IMG/VR virus record: IMGVR_UViG_3300044636_000940
Location: 1-39,910 of that record
DNA from: a virus
Direction: 5' to 3' (one strand)
DNA length: 39,910 nt
Made by a program: the position numbers and the translations under genes. The notes beneath the pieces are model-generated. The model did no database searches. It saw only the letters and a program-made list of their open reading frames with translations, and had not been told where the DNA came from. Below are positions 21,078 to 27,832 of this stretch, one piece after another. Each line of letters opens with the position of its first letter. Within the stretch, counting starts at the first letter, position 1.

Positions 21078-21944
21078 TTACGCGAAAGAGTGCTCGTAGC
21101 GGGCCGCGAACTCGTCCGTGGCCTTGTCCAGCTTCAAAGCCGCCATGGTGTCCGCCAGCGTCCACAGGGCCTTGTTCAGCTTCACATTCTCCGTGACGCC
21201 GCCCACCGCCCGGGTGGTGGTGCGCCGTCCGGTGCTGGAGCGGCCTGACACGCCGCCCTTGAGCATATTCTCCTGAACCCGGTTGTAGACCGTCCACAGG
21301 TCGTTCTGCTGGTCCTCCCAGCGATGCGCACGCAGCACGCTGCTGGGCACCACGGGGGCGTCGTCACCCCAGCGGACCTGCAGCGCGGAGGTGGCGAACG
21401 CCATCTGCTCGTCACGCGACAGCGTGATGCCCTTGTACTCGCCGATGCGGCTGCCGATCTGCTTCGCGTCTTCGAGCACCCGGGTGGCGCCCTCGATGAC
21501 GTCGTCCACCACGTGGCCGCTGTGACGCACCCGGATGTTGTTGAACATGTCCCCGGCGATCAGGCCGTTGCTGCACACGAACCGGAACACGCCGGACATG
21601 ATCTGGTAGCTCGACGATCCGTCGTGGCTGTTCAGCAGGATGATCTCGGGCACCTCAGTGTCGGTGACGATCTGGCTCTGATGACGCATGCGCACCATGT
21701 GCTTGGTGTGCTCACGCTTGCCGGCGTCGCGCACCTTGGTCTGCCGAATCTCGTAGGGCTCGAAGCCCTCGCCGCGCAGGGCGTCGATCACTTGGATGGT
21801 CGGGATGAAAGCGTAGCGGTCGCCACGGCTCTCGTGGGCCTCGGCTGCCATCACGCTGGGGGCGTGGAAGGCGATCTGGCCGTTGGTCAGGGGGTAGTTC
21901 GAGCGGAACTCGGACTGCTTGGAGGAGGATGCGTAACGAAACAT
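21078..21944 (-). CDS. DUF932 family phage/plasmid-like protein
   Basis: 288 aa. 'DRYAFIPTIQVIDALRGEGF', 'HTKHMVRMRH', 'EIILLNSHDGSSSYQIMSGV', 'FRFVCSNGLIAGD' and 'NDLWTVYNRVQENMLKGGVS' are characteristic of DUF932 proteins, common on phages and plasmids. Their biochemical role is not established; association with replication or anti-restriction genes has been noted in general. The start has only a weak ribosome site (AGAAAG), and a TTCG hairpin (21965-21978) lies in its leader. It is followed by small coiled-coil genes and preceded by an unknown 94-aa gene. Confidence 0.88.
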   Translation of the reverse strand: MFRYASSSKQSEFRSNYPLTNGQIAFHAPSVMAAEAHESRGDRYAFIPTIQVIDALRGEGFEPYEIRQTKVRDAGKREHTKHMVRMRHQSQIVTDTEVPEIILLNSHDGSSSYQIMSGVFRFVCSNGLIAGDMFNNIRVRHSGHVVDDVIEGATRVLEDAKQIGSRIGEYKGITLSRDEQMAFATSALQVRWGDDAPVVPSSVLRAHRWEDQQNDLWTVYNRVQENMLKGGVSGRSSTGRRTTTRAVGGVTENVKLNKALWTLADTMAALKLDKATDEFAARYEHSFA

Positions 21945-21964
21945 GATGAGGTCTTTCTAAAGAT

Positions 21965-21978
21965 GCCCCCGAAGGGGC
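21965..21978. other. Intergenic hairpin with TTCG tetraloop (GCCCC/GGGGC)
   Basis: On the minus strand GCCCC-TTCG-GGGGC, the inverse closing-pair order to the other copies. It lies eight bases after the stop of the 94-aa gene and 20 bases before the DUF932 start. No T-tract. Confidence 0.6.
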
Positions 21979-21985
21979 GGGGGGT

Positions 21986-22270
21986 TTAGCGGGAGGTAAC
22001 GCGGACAGAGACGCTGACGGTGTTCTTGGTGTAGCCGTCGTACACCTCGGCACCGTTCTGCTTGACGAAGAACTCCTTGTCAAAGATTTTGCGATCGCAG
22101 TCGACGATGGTGGCCTTGAAGAACGAGCCCTCGATATTTGCACCAGCCAGTTTGACCGCGTCCTTGATCGCGTCAGCTTCTGACGTCAGGTCCGCGATCT
22201 GTGCCAGCAGCATGCCCAGACGATCCACGCTACCTTCGTTCAACTCAACCACCAATTTTGCTTTTGCCAT
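21986..22270 (-). CDS. Hypothetical protein, 94 aa
   Basis: The start at 22270 has GGAG six bases upstream. The N-terminal half is helical ('DRLGMLLAQIADLTSEADAI', 'KDAVKLAG'); the second half is beta with a possible nucleic-acid-binding look ('GSFFKATIVDCDRKIFDKEF', 'TKNTVSVSVRVTSR'). No family recognised. It is the first gene downstream of the iteron region, so it may be transcribed from a promoter within it (TACACT at 22326-22331 is a weak -10 candidate). Confidence 0.65.
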   Translation of the reverse strand: MAKAKLVVELNEGSVDRLGMLLAQIADLTSEADAIKDAVKLAGANIEGSFFKATIVDCDRKIFDKEFFVKQNGAEVYDGYTKNTVSVSVRVTSR

Positions 22271-22329
22271 GATCAACTCCGTTTGTGTGTTTAGGATGTA
22301 CCGCAGTGTTTGCTGCGATGGATGAAGTG

Positions 22330-22520
22330 TACAACAGTTTTATTGTTTTATCTGCTTTCTGCAAAATATTTCTAATTTATTTTTATCTGTTGTTTTCTTC
22401 ACAATCTTCGCTTCAACCGTTGCTTCAAGCTTCACCCCCTAAAGGGGGATGAAGCGAATGAAGCAGAAGCACGTGCTTCTGAAGCCTTCTGAAGCAGTTT
22501 GAAGCATTTGAAGCACGCTA
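22330..22520. other. Candidate replication origin: AT-rich tract plus TGAAGC iterons and palindromes
   Basis: The gap downstream of the primase-helicase gene holds an AT-rich stretch (about 22336-22400) followed by repeats of TGAAGC. Three copies are inverted (GCTTCA at 22410, 22422, 22429) and six are direct (22450, 22459, 22480, 22490, 22500, 22509), the last four spaced 9-10 bp apart, about one helical turn. The centre is a hairpin, GCTTCA-CCCCC-TAAA-GGGGG-A-TGAAGC (22429-22455). A perfect 16-bp palindrome, AGAAGCACGTGCTTCT, follows at 22465-22480. AT-rich DNA beside phased repeats, next to a replicative primase, is the usual form of an iteron origin. A repressor or terminator site cannot be excluded. 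Confidence 0.55.
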
Positions 22521-22542
22521 TTTATTGCAAATACGCAAAACA

Positions 22543-24573
22543 CTACAGAGTCTTTCCTGACGGCAAACTGACAACCCCCGCCTCGTTTTGGGCCAAGAAA
22601 CCACTCGAAATGAGCCCCTTGAGGTCCCTTACGGCGTTCGTTTTGCGCTGATCGCGCTTGGTTTCATCGCCCCGTGGGTACAGCGGCCAGACCACTGAGA
22701 CGATCTCGTTGAAGGTCACGCCGGCCCCGGCCACGTCGATCAGTCCCACCGCCTGCTCCATGATCACGCGCTGGTTGCCCCCGCTTGGCCCCGCCGCCAC
22801 GGCCACACTGGCTCTGGTGCTGTCGGTGCTGGTGATGATGCAGGTCGTCTCGTTGTCGCCGTCGTCGTCCAGCCCCACCACGATGCCCTGCAGCCGGAAG
22901 CCGTACTCGTCCCCGTCGGCCCCGCCCTTCATCTTGGTGACGGTGGCGACGCGGTCCTCATCCGCCCGGATGATCTCAAGCTCGAAGTCGGCGGCAGCGC
23001 GTAGCCCGGACCAGCCCCGGGCGCCCCGGGACTCATCCTTGCCGCTGTGGTGGATCAGGATGACCATGGCGCCCGTCAGCCGGGTGATCTCTCGGCAGTA
23101 CGCCAGCACCTTACCCATGTCCTCGCCGCTGTTCTCATTGCCCCCGGCCATGACCTGTGCCAGCGTGTCCACCACCACCACGTCGAACTTGCCCTTGGCC
23201 CGCATCTGCTTGATCACCGCCTTGATGTCCACGTCTTCCAAGAAGTTGGGCGCCTGATCAATGAACTCCATGGGCAGTTCGGTGGACGGGATGCCTTGGT
23301 GCATGCAGTAGGCCTGCACGCGCTTGCGCATGTCTTCCTGCCCCTCTGCGGCGATCCAGCACACCCGGGCACCCTTCACCTTCAGGTCCCGCCACGCGAC
23401 CGCCCGGGCGACCGCCGCCATGAGATCGAGCACGAAGAACGACTTGCCCGAGCCCGAGGCGCCGTAGATCACGCCCAAGCTGGCGTTGGGGATCAGGCCC
23501 TTGACGATCCAGCTTGACTTCTGGCGGACAATAAACTCGGTGGTGTCCTTGAGCCGAAATCGCTCCTCACGGGCCGCCGTTACCTCCCGCACGCTCTTGT
23601 CTGCCTGCAGCAGCTCGGGGCTCTGGGAGATGTCGTCGAACCCGGCCAGCATGCCGGCCCGGGTAGTGGCCTTCGGGCGGGCCTTCTGGCAGTGCTCGAC
23701 CCACAGGTACTGCAGCGCCCGGTCGGGGTCTTGGTTGCGGTGGGCGAGCGCCACGTCGAAGGCATGGTCGTTGCAGGCAAGGATGGAGAGCACGGTGGCG
23801 TCGTCCAGCCCCGCGCTGTACAACTGGACCCCGCACATGTGCAGGGTGCCCGAGCGGTCGCTGGCGGCCTCAGGGCCGTGCAGCAAAAACTCGCGGGCCA
23901 TCGGGGAGATGTCGAGGGCATCGATGTCGGGCAGCAGCACATCGGGGATGAGTTCGGGCATCTCCAACGCGATGACGTTGGCCGCCGGGATGTTGGACTT
24001 GCGCAGGCTCGTGAACAGGGCCTGCAGCACCGCCGGCTGGGCCTGCACCATGGGCCGCACGCGCTTGGTGTCGCCCGTGATGGTCAGGAAGCGGGGGGAG
24101 TGGCCGGAGTAGACCTCGATGCCCACCTCGTGGTTGTTCCAATCCGTCTCAAAGCTGCCGTGGGCGAGGATGCGCAGCCCGTGGCCGCTTGGGCTGATCT
24201 CGGTGTAGCTGCCCATCGACTCGATGATCTCGCGTGCCCACGGGGCGATCTGGCCGTTGTCTTGGCGGCAGTTGTCGAGGTCGATGCCCACCACGTCCTT
24301 GACGCCGGTCAGCACAAAGCCCAAGCCCGCGTACCGGGTCGGGTTCAGCGCCAGCGTGGCGGCTGCCGACTCGTAGTCGCCCCAATCGGCGACCTTCTTG
24401 GTGGACAGCCCGTAGTGGCGGGCATCAAAGGGTATCTTGTCGTACTTCTGTCGGCTGTCGTTCCAGATCGCCTTCCAGACGGCCCAGCGGCGCATGGCCT
24501 TGAGCTCTGGTGGGATGTTGGCGCCATTGAAGACCCGCCCGATGGGAGGGAGGTCTGGTGTCGTTTGTGTCAT
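22543..24573 (-). CDS. Primase-polymerase/helicase fusion (PrimPol plus RepA-like AAA ATPase)
   Basis: 676 aa. Residues about 20-190 resemble bifunctional primase-polymerases: 'WAVWKAI' and 'DKIPFDA', the metal-binding 'GIDLD' (96-100), 'SPSGHGLRI' (127-135) and 'IEVYSGHSPRFLTITG'. Residues about 350-590 are a RecA-fold helicase of the RepA/AAA_25 kind: Walker A GASGSGKS (371-378), 'CWIAAEGQ', Walker B DVVVVDT (464-470), 'ILIHHSGKDESRGARGWSG'. A winged-helix-like tail follows. The protein would unwind the origin and prime synthesis for the family A polymerase encoded at 31.5 kb. The ribosome site (GGGTAG) is weak. The candidate origin lies directly downstream. Confidence 0.9.
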   Translation of the reverse strand: MTQTTPDLPPIGRVFNGANIPPELKAMRRWAVWKAIWNDSRQKYDKIPFDARHYGLSTKKVADWGDYESAAATLALNPTRYAGLGFVLTGVKDVVGIDLDNCRQDNGQIAPWAREIIESMGSYTEISPSGHGLRILAHGSFETDWNNHEVGIEVYSGHSPRFLTITGDTKRVRPMVQAQPAVLQALFTSLRKSNIPAANVIALEMPELIPDVLLPDIDALDISPMAREFLLHGPEAASDRSGTLHMCGVQLYSAGLDDATVLSILACNDHAFDVALAHRNQDPDRALQYLWVEHCQKARPKATTRAGMLAGFDDISQSPELLQADKSVREVTAAREERFRLKDTTEFIVRQKSSWIVKGLIPNASLGVIYGASGSGKSFFVLDLMAAVARAVAWRDLKVKGARVCWIAAEGQEDMRKRVQAYCMHQGIPSTELPMEFIDQAPNFLEDVDIKAVIKQMRAKGKFDVVVVDTLAQVMAGGNENSGEDMGKVLAYCREITRLTGAMVILIHHSGKDESRGARGWSGLRAAADFELEIIRADEDRVATVTKMKGGADGDEYGFRLQGIVVGLDDDGDNETTCIITSTDSTRASVAVAAGPSGGNQRVIMEQAVGLIDVAGAGVTFNEIVSVVWPLYPRGDETKRDQRKTNAVRDLKGLISSGFLAQNEAGVVSLPSGKTL

Positions 24574-24678
24574 GTGACTACCCGTGTGCTACCCAGAAAA
24601 GGAACGACGGCGGGCGTGGGTAAGGCGCGTTCATGTATGGGATCAGCACACACTAGCCGGGTTCTCGGGCAGTGTACC

Positions 24679-24897
24679 CTAGATGCCGTCGGTCAGCATT
24701 TCCACGATGCGTGGGTCCAGCAGCAGGGCTCGGCTGACCCCCGTAGCCTGCTCGATGGCGATCGCGCTCGATGGGGGCACGTAGCCCCTGCGCAGCCACG
24801 TCGAGATGTTCTGCTGGGTGCAGCCCAGCGCGGAGGCCAGCTTGGCCTGCGAGCCGATGGCGCGGATGGCTTGGTCGATGCCGGTGAGGTCACTCAT
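24679..24897 (-). CDS. Cro/YdaS-like helix-turn-helix regulator
   Basis: 72 aa from the ATG at 24897, which overlaps the preceding stop (ATGA) and has AGGA six bases upstream. 'IDQAIRAIGSQAKLASALGC' and 'TQQNISTWLRRGYVPPSSAI' form the two helices and recognition turn of YdaS/Cro-type repressors; 'EQATGVSRALLLDP' is the usual C-terminal helix region. It would be a DNA-binding repressor, perhaps of the primase gene that follows after a 105-base gap. It is the last gene of the long overlapping small-gene chain. Confidence 0.85.
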   Translation of the reverse strand: MSDLTGIDQAIRAIGSQAKLASALGCTQQNISTWLRRGYVPPSSAIAIEQATGVSRALLLDPRIVEMLTDGI

Positions 24898-25130
24898 GTC
24901 AGGTCCTTTGGATGTGGGCAATTATCTGGCACGGGGACCGAGCACCAGACGGCTTGGTAGGGGAAGGCGCCCCGGGGCGGCTGCCACCGGTCGATGTAGA
25001 CGTCGGGCATCTTGGCGACCGCCCGGTGGGCGTACCGGTAGGGCACCCCAGCGAAGTGAGCAATCTCGTTCAGGGTCAGGCCGTCCGAATGTATGCGCAG
25101 GGTGCTGCGCACGAGGAGTTCAGTCTTCAT
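24894..25130 (-). CDS. Winged-helix-like phage protein, 78 aa
   Basis: Overlaps neighbours by 4 nt at both ends. 'GLTLNEIAHFAGVPYRYAHR' is a helix-turn-helix segment and 'AVAKMPDVYIDRW' the wing-like end; the tail 'AVWCSVPVPDNCPHP' is typical of small proteins in phages of Burkholderiales. Probably a DNA-binding protein; target unknown. Confidence 0.7.
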   Translation of the reverse strand: MKTELLVRSTLRIHSDGLTLNEIAHFAGVPYRYAHRAVAKMPDVYIDRWQPPRGAFPYQAVWCSVPVPDNCPHPKDLT

Positions 25131-25390
25131 GGCTTCTCTTCAACGGCAGCCTCTGCCAACAGCGAGTCGTACTTGTCTCGCAAATCGTTGATGCAGTCTT
25201 GCAGCATGTCCAGCCGCACCACGACGTGCGCGTCGTCGAATGCTTTGCTGTACTTGACGCTGCCTTCGCCCTTGGTGTCGCTCCAATGTAGATCAATCAG
25301 TTTCATGGTCGTTTCCTCTGTGGCGTTGGTGTTTAGTCGGTACTTTATCTCGCGCTCGATGCGCTCGAACTCGTCGTCTTCAGTGAGCAT
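25127..25390 (-). CDS. Hypothetical acidic protein, 87 aa, possible second start
   Basis: AAGGAG lies five bases before the ATG at 25390. An internal in-frame ATG at 25306 (MKLIDLHWS) also has a good site (GAGG, eight bases), so a 59-aa form is possible. The sequence is acidic and helical at both ends ('DDEFERIEREIKYRLN', 'VRLDMLQDCINDLRDKYDSL') with a beta middle ('DAHVVVRLD'). The first 46 bases overlap the Mom gene in another frame. The opening MLTEDD is also found in the plus-strand gene at 35809. Confidence 0.6.
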   Translation of the reverse strand: MLTEDDEFERIEREIKYRLNTNATEETTMKLIDLHWSDTKGEGSVKYSKAFDDAHVVVRLDMLQDCINDLRDKYDSLLAEAAVEEKP

Positions 25391-26007
25391 GTGTTCTCCT
25401 TCGGGTATGGTTGCTGTTTGTATTTCAAAGCTGCCAGCAATTCAACCTTTCTGTGGCCTTTCGCGTTAATAAAAACATACCTGTGCTTCCTAGTTCTTTT
25501 CCCCACAATAAGTCTGTCGCCATACTTTTCTTTCAATTCTGTAATCGTCAAATTGTCGCCGCGAGATTGAAAAGTTTGCTTCACTAAGCCCTCCACAGTT
25601 CGCGTAGTCCCTTGTGCGGAAAGTCCGGTATAAATCCAGTTTGTCGCTTGGTATACAACCCCCAGATGTTGTTGACCACTATCGGCGTAAGACACAACGA
25701 TTTCTTTGCCGCACTTCTTAAGAGTATTCCCAATAAGGAAACTCTCCCCGTTGCGCGGCACAGAGTCACAAACCCAAAGCCGGGTGAGTTCTACCACGTT
25801 AAAAGAGTTTTCAACTCCTGCGATACTTGTTTTCAGTGTTGAACTACTTGGTGTTCCGTAGCAAATAACCCCCTTGAGTTCCTTGCTTAAAAACAACCCG
25901 AACGCCACGCTACAAGGCGCTTTTCTGTGCAGGTAGTGCTCCCGCACAATCAAGTCCATTGCGGTGCGGTAGTCTATCTGGCGTATTATGTAATTCTCAA
26001 GTGCCAT
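25345..26007 (-). CDS. mom: Mom-like DNA adenine modification protein
   Basis: 220 aa, strong ribosome site (AAAGGAG, eight bases). 'IVREHYLHRKAPCSVAFGLF', 'KGVICYGTPSSSTLK', 'FNVVELTRLWVCDSVPRNGE', 'SFLIGNTLKKCGKEIVVSYA' and 'QHLGVVYQATNWIYTGLSA' match the Mom family of GNAT-fold proteins. In phage Mu, Mom converts adenine to N6-carbamoylmethyl-adenine and protects phage DNA from many restriction enzymes. The same function is likely here but not proved. The gene lies in the chain of small accessory genes, overlapping its neighbours by 11 and 46 nt, and its AT-richer code suggests a history apart from the structural genes. The C-terminal Ser/Thr-rich tail (residues about 207-220) is probably unstructured. 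Confidence 0.85.
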   Translation of the reverse strand: MALENYIIRQIDYRTAMDLIVREHYLHRKAPCSVAFGLFLSKELKGVICYGTPSSSTLKTSIAGVENSFNVVELTRLWVCDSVPRNGESFLIGNTLKKCGKEIVVSYADSGQQHLGVVYQATNWIYTGLSAQGTTRTVEGLVKQTFQSRGDNLTITELKEKYGDRLIVGKRTRKHRYVFINAKGHRKVELLAALKYKQQPYPKENTCSLKTTSSSASSAR

Positions 26008-26197
26008 TGTTCTTCTCCTTTAGTTTGGCGTCATCAAAATCAAACCACTCATATATTTCAGTAAGCACTTCATTAACGATTGACTGATTAATGTCCGATT
26101 CACTTGGCGCACTGTCGTGCTTGTATGCTCTTTTGTGCCCCAAAACTACTCCGTCAAGGATGCACTTTTCAAGTAGTTGTGTAAATTTTGGTGTCAT
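25997..26197 (-). CDS. Hypothetical protein, 66 aa
   Basis: Start at 26197, with AGGAG eight bases upstream and an ATGA overlap with the 203-aa gene. It runs into the Mom gene by 11 nt. 'KFTQLLEKCILDGVVLGHKR' and acidic 'QSIVNEVLTEIYEWFDFDDA' look helical. The acidic surface and tight linkage to Mom are the only hints to function; not recognised. Confidence 0.65.
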   Translation of the reverse strand: MTPKFTQLLEKCILDGVVLGHKRAYKHDSAPSESDINQSIVNEVLTEIYEWFDFDDAKLKEKNNGT

Positions 26198-26805
26198 TTG
26201 TTGCGCTCCTTTAGTTTGGCTTGACAAGCCAGCAACATTAACTCAGGTCGCATTTGCCAACGATCATCACAAAGTATTTCAGCAATTTCCTTATTCGTCA
26301 GCCCTACCCATGTGCGCTGTGCTGCGGGTGGGGTGGTGTAAACGGGAGTAATTGCCATACCATCTTTACGCTTGGAGAGCGCGGTTTTGACGTATGCAGT
26401 TGGGCCTCGCTTGTCGCTGGAAAGCCAATCAATTGCTCTTTGCTCAACCCACGCCACAGGCTCCTGCTCTGGCTGTGCTACTGGCAATGCCTTCGTACCC
26501 ACGCAGTCTTTGTAATGACACGCATCACCATCTTGGCAGGGGCATCGCGGGTCTTTTCCTATGCACGGCTCCTGCTCTGGCTGCATCTCCGCTTTTGCAG
26601 CTTCGTAGCCCATTTTCCACGCCGTCTGTGTAGCGTGGATTGAAACAGCAGAAAACGGCTCGGCTTGCTGCTCTGGCTGTGCTTTCTTGCCGTTTTCAAA
26701 ACCGATCTCGTATGCAATCTTCAGAGCCGCTTCGTAGTCTGCGATGTAGCCTTGTGCATCGTCATCGTTCATCTTGGCCTGCGCGGCTTGTCTTAAGTCA
26801 GTCAT
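26194..26805 (-). CDS. Modular phage protein with QPEQ linkers and Cys cluster, 203 aa
   Basis: 4-nt overlaps at both ends. The chain is a string of short segments joined by Gln/Pro/Glu linkers (QPEQQAEP about residue 43, QPEQEPC about 75, QPEQEPV about 111). Between them lie 'ALKIAYEIGFENGKKA', a six-Cys segment 'CIGKDPRCPCQDGDACHYKD', and 'AITPVYTTPPAAQRTWVGLT' then 'NKEIAEILCDDRW'. The linkers are encoded by near-identical DNA (GGCTCCTGCTCTGGCTG on the plus strand at 26459, 26567, and a variant at 26662). This mosaic form is familiar from Burkholderiales phages; no activity is known. The Cys cluster could bind zinc. Confidence 0.7.
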   Translation of the reverse strand: MTDLRQAAQAKMNDDDAQGYIADYEAALKIAYEIGFENGKKAQPEQQAEPFSAVSIHATQTAWKMGYEAAKAEMQPEQEPCIGKDPRCPCQDGDACHYKDCVGTKALPVAQPEQEPVAWVEQRAIDWLSSDKRGPTAYVKTALSKRKDGMAITPVYTTPPAAQRTWVGLTNKEIAEILCDDRWQMRPELMLLACQAKLKERNK

Positions 26806-26993
26806 GATTGCTCCTTGATGTCGGCTTTAGTTGTTTGACGGACTGCAATTGCTTTACCCTGCCAGACAGCCAAAGCGTCTTTAAGCCGAGTTTTCCAAAA
26901 AGGCCAACCGGGGTGCGGCAGTGCAGGCTCCCAGTGCTTGCCGTCTGGCGATGACTGCGCCGGACTGGTCATTAAATCTTTCACTGTGATCAT
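26802..26993 (-). CDS. Hypothetical protein, 63 aa
   Basis: 4-nt overlaps at both ends. Sequence 'TVKDLMTSPAQSSPDGKHWE' followed by a Trp/Pro-rich 'PALPHPGWPFWKTRLKDALA', then 'VWQGKAIAVRQ'. Its form (aromatic, 'SPDG..W.PA.P.P') is common in small phage proteins. No function known. Confidence 0.6.
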   Translation of the reverse strand: MITVKDLMTSPAQSSPDGKHWEPALPHPGWPFWKTRLKDALAVWQGKAIAVRQTTKADIKEQS

Positions 26994-27298
26994 GGTTTCT
27001 CCTTGATGCCGTGGGCGGCTTCGGCACTTAGCCAGCCGTCATAAAACGCCCCGCGCTCAGACACCGCTGTGTATGGGCATCGAGTTTTCATTTCATCCGT
27101 CAGCGGCTGGCGCTGTGCTGCCTTGCCATCGGCAAACCCGCGCTGGTACACAATCAGCAGCGTGTCGGCATAGACCTGCGTGTCGTCGTCATCGTTTAAC
27201 CTCTCCCGTTCTGTTTGGCGCTGCTTTGCGATAAACGCTTGCATCTCCTCCCGCACCTTGGCCTGCGCCATCTGGCGCTTTGAATCAAATCCTGTCAT
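26990..27298 (-). CDS. Hypothetical protein, 102 aa, similar in part to the 203-aa neighbour
   Basis: Start at 27298, with AAGGGG six bases upstream and an ATGA overlap. An N-terminal helix ('KVREEMQAFIAKQRQTERER') leads to 'LNDDDDTQVYADTLLIVYQR' and 'GFADGKAAQR', which resemble 'MNDDDAQGYIADYEAALKIA' and 'GFENGKKAQP' in the 203-aa protein two genes away, suggesting duplication. The end 'RGAFYDGWLSAEAAHG' is a common phage signature. Function unknown. Confidence 0.65.
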   Translation of the reverse strand: MTGFDSKRQMAQAKVREEMQAFIAKQRQTERERLNDDDDTQVYADTLLIVYQRGFADGKAAQRQPLTDEMKTRCPYTAVSERGAFYDGWLSAEAAHGIKEKP

Positions 27299-27498
27299 GT
27301 GTTTCCCCTTGCTCTGATGGCTGCGGCGCATTCAGTTGCGCCCATATAAACGGTTTCCGCGCAATCGTCTGTAATCTGTATTTCGTCTATTGGCGTTTCG
27401 CACAACTTCGCGCATTCCTCGCGTTCTGCCTCGGCGCAGGCTTTGCCCCATGCCAACATTTGTTCGGTGGTGTAGCGCCCTAGTTCAGGTAGTTTCAT
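27295..27498 (-). CDS. Hypothetical Cys-containing protein, 67 aa
   Basis: The start ATG at 27498 overlaps the stop of the 38-aa membrane peptide. 'GRYTTEQMLAWGKACAEAER', 'EECAKLCETPIDEIQITDDC' and 'ECAAAIRARG' give six Cys or near-Cys positions along helices, a form common in phage accessory regions ('AR.EC...CE....'). Not recognised. Confidence 0.65.
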   Translation of the reverse strand: MKLPELGRYTTEQMLAWGKACAEAEREECAKLCETPIDEIQITDDCAETVYMGATECAAAIRARGNT

Positions 27499-27611
27499 AG
27501 CACATACCCCACAACAAAGCCAATCACCAAGATCACACACACGACAGCAATGGCAACGGCAGTGTCGCCCCAGCCCCACGCAAACAGGTCTTCTACTTCA
27601 TCGTCTTTCAT
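27495..27611 (-). CDS. Single-pass membrane peptide, 38 aa
   Basis: AAGGAG lies eight bases before the ATG at 27611, and both ends overlap neighbours by 4 nt. The first 12 residues are acidic (MKDDEVEDLFAW); residues about 16-38 are a continuous hydrophobic segment (DTAVAIAVVCVILVIGFVVG then YVL) that should span the inner membrane. A role in lysis, superinfection exclusion or host membrane interaction is possible; nothing in the context decides. Confidence 0.65.
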   Translation of the reverse strand: MKDDEVEDLFAWGWGDTAVAIAVVCVILVIGFVVGYVL

Positions 27612-27832
27612 TTCAATTCTCCTTTGGCTATTGCTGCACGGGCTTGTTCCCAAATGCTGCTCTTGATGTAATCTGGTGCATCTGCTTCAACCAACGCCTT
27701 CAACGCCACCAGCAGTTCCTGATTGCTCTCATGGAGTCGGCGCAGTTCGGCGGCGGCTGAGTCGCCTAGTATTGCGCCAACTTTTTCTGTTTCCAGACAG
27801 TCAGCCAACCGCAAGGCTTCTGGTTGTGTCAT
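27608..27832 (-). CDS. Small conserved phage protein, 74 aa (MTQPEALRLAD type)
   Basis: Start at 27832 with AGAGGG upstream and an ATGA overlap. 'MTQPEALRLADCLETEKVGA' and 'AAAELRRLHESNQELLVALK' are typical of a small helical protein found in many phages of Gram-negative bacteria. Probably a coiled-coil dimer; function unknown. Confidence 0.7.
   Translation of the reverse strand: MTQPEALRLADCLETEKVGAILGDSAAAELRRLHESNQELLVALKALVEADAPDYIKSSIWEQARAAIAKGELK

Noticed and set aside
22405-22520. CRISPR-like repeat array
   Set aside because: The TGAAGC units are only 6 bases, with 3-15 base gaps and in both orientations; no repeat-spacer structure of CRISPR size is present.
25345-26007. Ordinary GNAT acetyltransferase for the Mom-like gene
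   Set aside because: The fold is GNAT-like, but the 'ELTRLW', 'YGTPSS' and 'SYADSGQQHLGVVYQATNW' patterns are specific to Mom proteins.
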